From NCBI GenBank assembly GCA_963761735.1, contig CAVXHQ010000001.1, positions 310,001 to 374,000 on the forward strand: DNA of 64,000 nucleotides, written 5' to 3'. The notes under the pieces are model-generated. The model was not told the DNA's origin, searched no databases, and saw nothing but the letters and a program-made list of their open reading frames with translations. The position numbers and the translations under genes were made by a program. Each line of letters starts with the position of its first letter. The stretch's first letter is position 1. This DNA comes from CAVXHQ01 sp963761735 (GTDB taxonomy: Bacteria; Pseudomonadota; Alphaproteobacteria; Rhodobacterales; Rhodobacteraceae). Of this stretch, positions 61,335-64,000 are shown in pieces.

Positions 61335-61817
61335 CTACGAAATGTGCGATCCGCCGTCGATCCGGTCAGGGGTCCTGCCGACCGCTTCCAGATGGTCCTG
61401 CAATATCCGGGCGTTGCGGACGTTCGCCTTGAAGGCGAAATCCAGAAGGTCGCCGACGACGGGGATCAGGCCCACGGCGTAGTCGACGCCCGTATTCCTC
61501 GCCATCCGCACCATGTGCCGCCGGGGCACGCCCAACTGCCGCGCCTTCCATATCATATAGGCAGACGGCGCCAGCGCCAGCGTGTCGCCCGCCACCGGGA
61601 CCAGCCCGACGATGCTGTCGACGCCAAACCGGAACGGCGTGAACGGGATGCGCCATTTCACATCGAGCCAGGATGCAAGCCGGTTGATCCGCGCAAGCTC
61701 GCGGGCGGGGTCGATGTGCAGCTTGTCCGCGTCGGTTTCCGGCGGTGTGACATGGACAAGCCCGTCGATGATCCCCGGGTCGGACGCGGTCGCGCCTTTT
61801 GGCCTGGTGGGTGTCAT
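61335..61817 (-). CDS. DUF4112 membrane protein
   Basis: This 160-residue protein matches the DUF4112 family: RLASWLDVKWRIPFTPFRFGVDSIVGLVPVAGDTLALAPSAYMIWKARQLGVP, then MARNTGVDYAVGLIPVVGDLLDFAFKAN. The two GLVPVAGD/GLIPVVGD segments are membrane-associated hairpins. Function is unknown. It stands between the lipoprotein gene (convergent) and icd (divergent). Confidence 0.88.
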   Translation of the reverse strand: MTPTRPKGATASDPGIIDGLVHVTPPETDADKLHIDPARELARINRLASWLDVKWRIPFTPFRFGVDSIVGLVPVAGDTLALAPSAYMIWKARQLGVPRRHMVRMARNTGVDYAVGLIPVVGDLLDFAFKANVRNARILQDHLEAVGRTPDRIDGGSHIS

Positions 61818-61984
61818 GGCGTTCTCCTCTGCGTCTAACCGCCCGGACCCGCGAAACGTTCATTGCGGCGCGTCGTCTCGACAAGGCCGCCTCGATCAGG
61901 ATGCCCGCGATTTGACCGCCCCCGCCCCTTCACCTTGTCCGGAGGTGACGATAGGGTGCGCCAAACAGCCATCCGGAGCACAAC

Positions 61985-63193
61985 ATGTCGAAAATCAAGG
62001 TAGCGAACCCCGTCGTCGAACTCGACGGCGACGAGATGACCCGCATCATCTGGGATTTCATCAAGCAGAAACTGATCCTGCCCTACCTCGACATCGACCT
62101 GAAATATTACGACCTTGGCATCGAGGCGCGCGACGAGACCGACGACCAGATCACCGTGGATGCCGCCGAGGCGATCAAGAAATACGGTGTCGGCGTCAAA
62201 TGCGCGACGATCACCCCCGACGAGGACCGGGTCGAGGAATTCGGCCTTAAACGCATGTACCGCAGCCCGAACGGCACGATCCGCAACATCCTCGGCGGCG
62301 TGATCTTTCGCGAGCCGATCATCTGCAAGAACGTGCCCCGCCTCGTGCCCGGCTGGACCAAACCCATCGTCGTGGGCCGCCACGCCTTCGGCGATCAGTA
62401 CCGCGCCACCGATTTCCGCTTTCCCGGTCCCGGCAAGCTGACGATCAAGTTCGTCGGCGAGGACGGCGAGACCATCGAGCGCGAGGTTTTCGACGCGCCG
62501 TCGGCCGGTGTGACGATGGCGATGTACAACCTCGACGCCTCGATCATCGATTTCGCGCGCGCGTCGATGAACTATGGCCTGACCAAGGGCTGGCCGGTGT
62601 ACCTGTCGACCAAGAACACGATCATGAAGGCCTATGACGGACGCTTCAAGGACCTGTTCGCACAGGTTTTCGCCGAGGAATTCGCCGACAGGTTCAAGGC
62701 CGCGGGCATCACCTATGAACACCGCCTGATCGACGACATGGTCGCGAGCGCCATGAAATGGTCGGGCGGCTACGTCTGGGCCTGCAAGAACTATGACGGC
62801 GACGTGCAGTCCGATACCGTGGCGCAGGGTTTTGGCTCGCTCGGCCTGATGACCTCGGTCTTGATGACGCCCGATGGCAAGACCGTCGAAAGCGAGGCCG
62901 CCCACGGCACCGTCACCCGGCATTTCCGCCAGCACGAGAAGGGCGAGGCGACCTCGACGAACTCGATCGCGTCGATATTCGCCTGGACCGGCGGGCTGAA
63001 GCATCGTGCCAAGCTCGACGACAACGCCGAATTGCTGGCCTTCGCCGAAACCCTCGAGCGGGTAACGGTTCAGGCGGTCGAGGACGGCCATATGACCAAG
63101 GATCTGGCGCTGCTGGTCGGTCCCGATCAAAAGTGGCTGACCACGATGGGCTTTCTCGAGAAGGTCGACGACTATCTCGGCAAGGCGCTTTGA
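61985..63193 (+). CDS. icd: NADP-dependent isocitrate dehydrogenase
   Basis: This 402-residue enzyme is of the eukaryote-like (type II) family: MSKIKVANPVVELDGDEMTRIIW at the start, NGTIRNILGG (isocitrate phosphate-type loop), the catalytic Tyr/Lys regions, and YDGDVQSDTVAQGFGSLGLMTSVL near the metal-binding aspartates. It converts isocitrate to 2-oxoglutarate in the TCA cycle with NADPH formation. A terminator follows the stop. Confidence 0.97.
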   Translation: MSKIKVANPVVELDGDEMTRIIWDFIKQKLILPYLDIDLKYYDLGIEARDETDDQITVDAAEAIKKYGVGVKCATITPDEDRVEEFGLKRMYRSPNGTIRNILGGVIFREPIICKNVPRLVPGWTKPIVVGRHAFGDQYRATDFRFPGPGKLTIKFVGEDGETIEREVFDAPSAGVTMAMYNLDASIIDFARASMNYGLTKGWPVYLSTKNTIMKAYDGRFKDLFAQVFAEEFADRFKAAGITYEHRLIDDMVASAMKWSGGYVWACKNYDGDVQSDTVAQGFGSLGLMTSVLMTPDGKTVESEAAHGTVTRHFRQHEKGEATSTNSIASIFAWTGGLKHRAKLDDNAELLAFAETLERVTVQAVEDGHMTKDLALLVGPDQKWLTTMGFLEKVDDYLGKAL

Positions 63194-63218
63194 TCGCACT
63201 GCACTGAATGGCGCAAGC

Positions 63219-63245
63219 GGGCCGGTGGCAACGCCGGCCCTTTTT
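63219..63245 (+). terminator. Intrinsic terminator after icd
   Basis: A 7-bp G/C stem (gggccgg / ccggccc, loop tggcaacg) is followed by five T residues, 25 bp after the icd stop. Confidence 0.85.
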
Positions 63246-63320
63246 GCTGGCGCGCCGGACAGTCTGTCGCTTGCGACCCGACCGGCGACGATCCATCGAG
63301 TGACAATCCAACGAGTGACA

Positions 63321-63929
63321 ATGGCAAATTCCTCCGCAACGCAGCACAGCCCCCTCGATGACGCGCAGGGCATCGCCCTCGGCACGTTCATGGCCGGTCT
63401 CGGGCTGCATTTTCTGACCACGGCGGGTTTCGTAACCGGACAGACGGCGGGCCTCGCCGTGATCGTCTCCTATCTCAGCGACTGGTCGTTCGGCCTTGCC
63501 TTCTTCGTCATCAACCTGCCGTTCTACGCCCTCGCCCTGTGGCGCATGGGCTGGATATTCACTGTCAAATCAATGATCTGCGTGACGCTTTTGTCGGTGA
63601 TAAGCGCGTTTTTACCCAGCCAGATCGTGATCGAGTTCATGTCCCCCGCCCTTGCCGCCGTCACCATCGGCTGCCTGTCGGGGCTGGGCCTCGTGGCGCT
63701 GTTCCGGCATGGCGGTTCGCTGGGCGGCCTCGGGATCGTCGCGCTGATCATTCAGGACACCACCGGTTTTCGCGCGGGCTATGTGCAGCTTATCGCGGAT
63801 GCGGTGATCTTCTCGATTGCGGCGCTGCTGTTTCCGGCGCCGGTAATTCTGTGGTCGTTGCTGGGCGCGCTGGTGATGAACCTGATCATCGCGGTCAACC
63901 ACCGGCGCGACCGCTATATCGCCACCTGA
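63321..63929 (+). CDS. YitT-family membrane protein
   Basis: This 202-residue protein has five or six hydrophobic helices, beginning after DDAQGIALGTFMAGLGLHFLTTAGFVTGQTAGLAVI. The TGQTAGLAVIVSYLSDWSFGLAFFVINLPFY stretch fits the N-terminal membrane domain of YitT/DUF161 proteins, but the soluble C-terminal domain of YitT is absent. The ATG at 63321 is chosen since the upstream GTG lies inside the icd terminator. A repeated gagtgacaat word (63298-63322) precedes it, so the ribosome site is weak. Transport function is unproven. Confidence 0.75.
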   Translation: MANSSATQHSPLDDAQGIALGTFMAGLGLHFLTTAGFVTGQTAGLAVIVSYLSDWSFGLAFFVINLPFYALALWRMGWIFTVKSMICVTLLSVISAFLPSQIVIEFMSPALAAVTIGCLSGLGLVALFRHGGSLGGLGIVALIIQDTTGFRAGYVQLIADAVIFSIAALLFPAPVILWSLLGALVMNLIIAVNHRRDRYIAT

Positions 63930-63932
63930 CCC

Positions 63933-64000
63933 TCAGGTTTTGGCGGTGAACAGGAAATCCGTGGGCGACAGGCCGTCAGCGGTGTATCCGAACGGCGCAA
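63933..64000 (-). CDS. C-terminal end of an unknown protein (continues past window)
   Basis: On the minus strand an open frame enters from base 64000 and ends at a TGA at 63933-63935, reading FGYTADGLSPTDFLFTAKT. It lies immediately after, and opposing, the YitT-like gene. Only about 21 residues are visible, so no function can be given. Confidence 0.45.
   Translation of the reverse strand, partial: APFGYTADGLSPTDFLFTAKT

Noticed and set aside
63225..63320. Upstream start for the YitT-like gene
   Set aside because: The GTG lies inside the stem of the icd terminator and the added residues have no membrane-protein character.
1..64000. CRISPR array, prophage, toxin-antitoxin or other defence system
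   Set aside because: No regularly spaced repeats with unique spacers, no phage structural genes and no recognisable toxin, nuclease or methylase modules were seen on either strand.

Overview
The window is a GC-rich stretch of alphaproteobacterial chromosome. The gene set points to Rhodobacteraceae (the roseobacter/Rhodobacter group). Supporting markers are a cysteine-poor IscR at the head of an iscR-nifS-sufB-C-D-S cluster, a plant-type (class II) DAHP synthase, a PAS_5-type protein, a eukaryote-like NADP isocitrate dehydrogenase, an alphaproteobacterial phoR-pstSCAB-phoU-phoB locus and a roseobacter-style LuxR protein. I could run no searches. Assignments rest on motifs, length, signal peptides, start-site logic and gene order.

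Layout. 0-3.3 kb: end of trkH, then hfq-hflX and a DUF1353-like lipoprotein. 3.4-6.9 kb: a membrane-anchored penicillin-acylase-family Ntn hydrolase and a 3-hydroxyisobutyrate-dehydrogenase-like enzyme. 6.9-13 kb: a complete branched-chain amino-acid-type ABC transporter (livM, livH, livF, livG, livK, all minus strand) with two small exported cysteine-containing proteins inserted between livH and livF, followed by a GlxA/AraC regulator. 14.5-20.5 kb: class II DAHP synthase, a PAS_5 protein, and a translationally coupled gmk / gamma-carbonic-anhydrase / PLP trans-sulfuration trio. 20.7-28.3 kb: the phosphate-starvation locus phoR, pstS-C-A-B, phoU, phoB, with a three-repeat Pho box before pstS. 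28.3-33.3 kb: myo-inositol catabolic genes iolD-iolC-iolB-iolJ (minus strand) with a LacI-type operator upstream of iolD but no regulator in view. 33.3-35.5 kb: a divergent DUF4198-like / HupE-like exported pair that may concern metal uptake. 35.7-37.7 kb: rpsB-tsf and a terminator.

38-50 kb is a decaying mobile region. It holds a frameshifted luxR; a truncated ISNCY element; a dead IS3 element; a remnant of a conjugation operon (end of trbC, whole trbD, start of trbE); an IS21 element interrupted by a second IS21 with a 5-bp target duplication; a tetR gene cut by the outer IS21; then DUF1428, a twice-frameshifted dihydrofolate-reductase-like gene, two glutathione S-transferases and a broken WYL regulator. 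It ends at the 3' side of tRNA-Arg(CCG), which is where integrative elements commonly insert. The likely reading is an old integrative/conjugative element eroded by IS activity. No integrase and no far attachment repeat were found.

50-58 kb is the Fe-S cluster operon (minus strand: iscR, nifS-like desulfurase, sufB, a small membrane protein, sufC, sufD, two Yip1-like membrane proteins, sufS). The usual distal sufA/sufT genes are not seen. 58-64 kb holds an alpha/beta hydrolase, a frameshifted exported protein, a small helical protein with an HD-domain nucleotidase, a small lipoprotein whose ribosome-binding site lies in a 28-bp palindrome, a DUF4112 protein, icd, a YitT-like membrane protein and the end of an unknown gene.

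The most unusual observations are the nested and bridging IS21 arrangement with conjugation remnants, the two cysteine-containing exported proteins coupled to livF, the extra membrane proteins in the suf operon, the tandem 15-bp repeat in hflX and the duplicated terminator behind the DAHP synthase gene. I found no CRISPR array, no prophage and no recognisable defence system.
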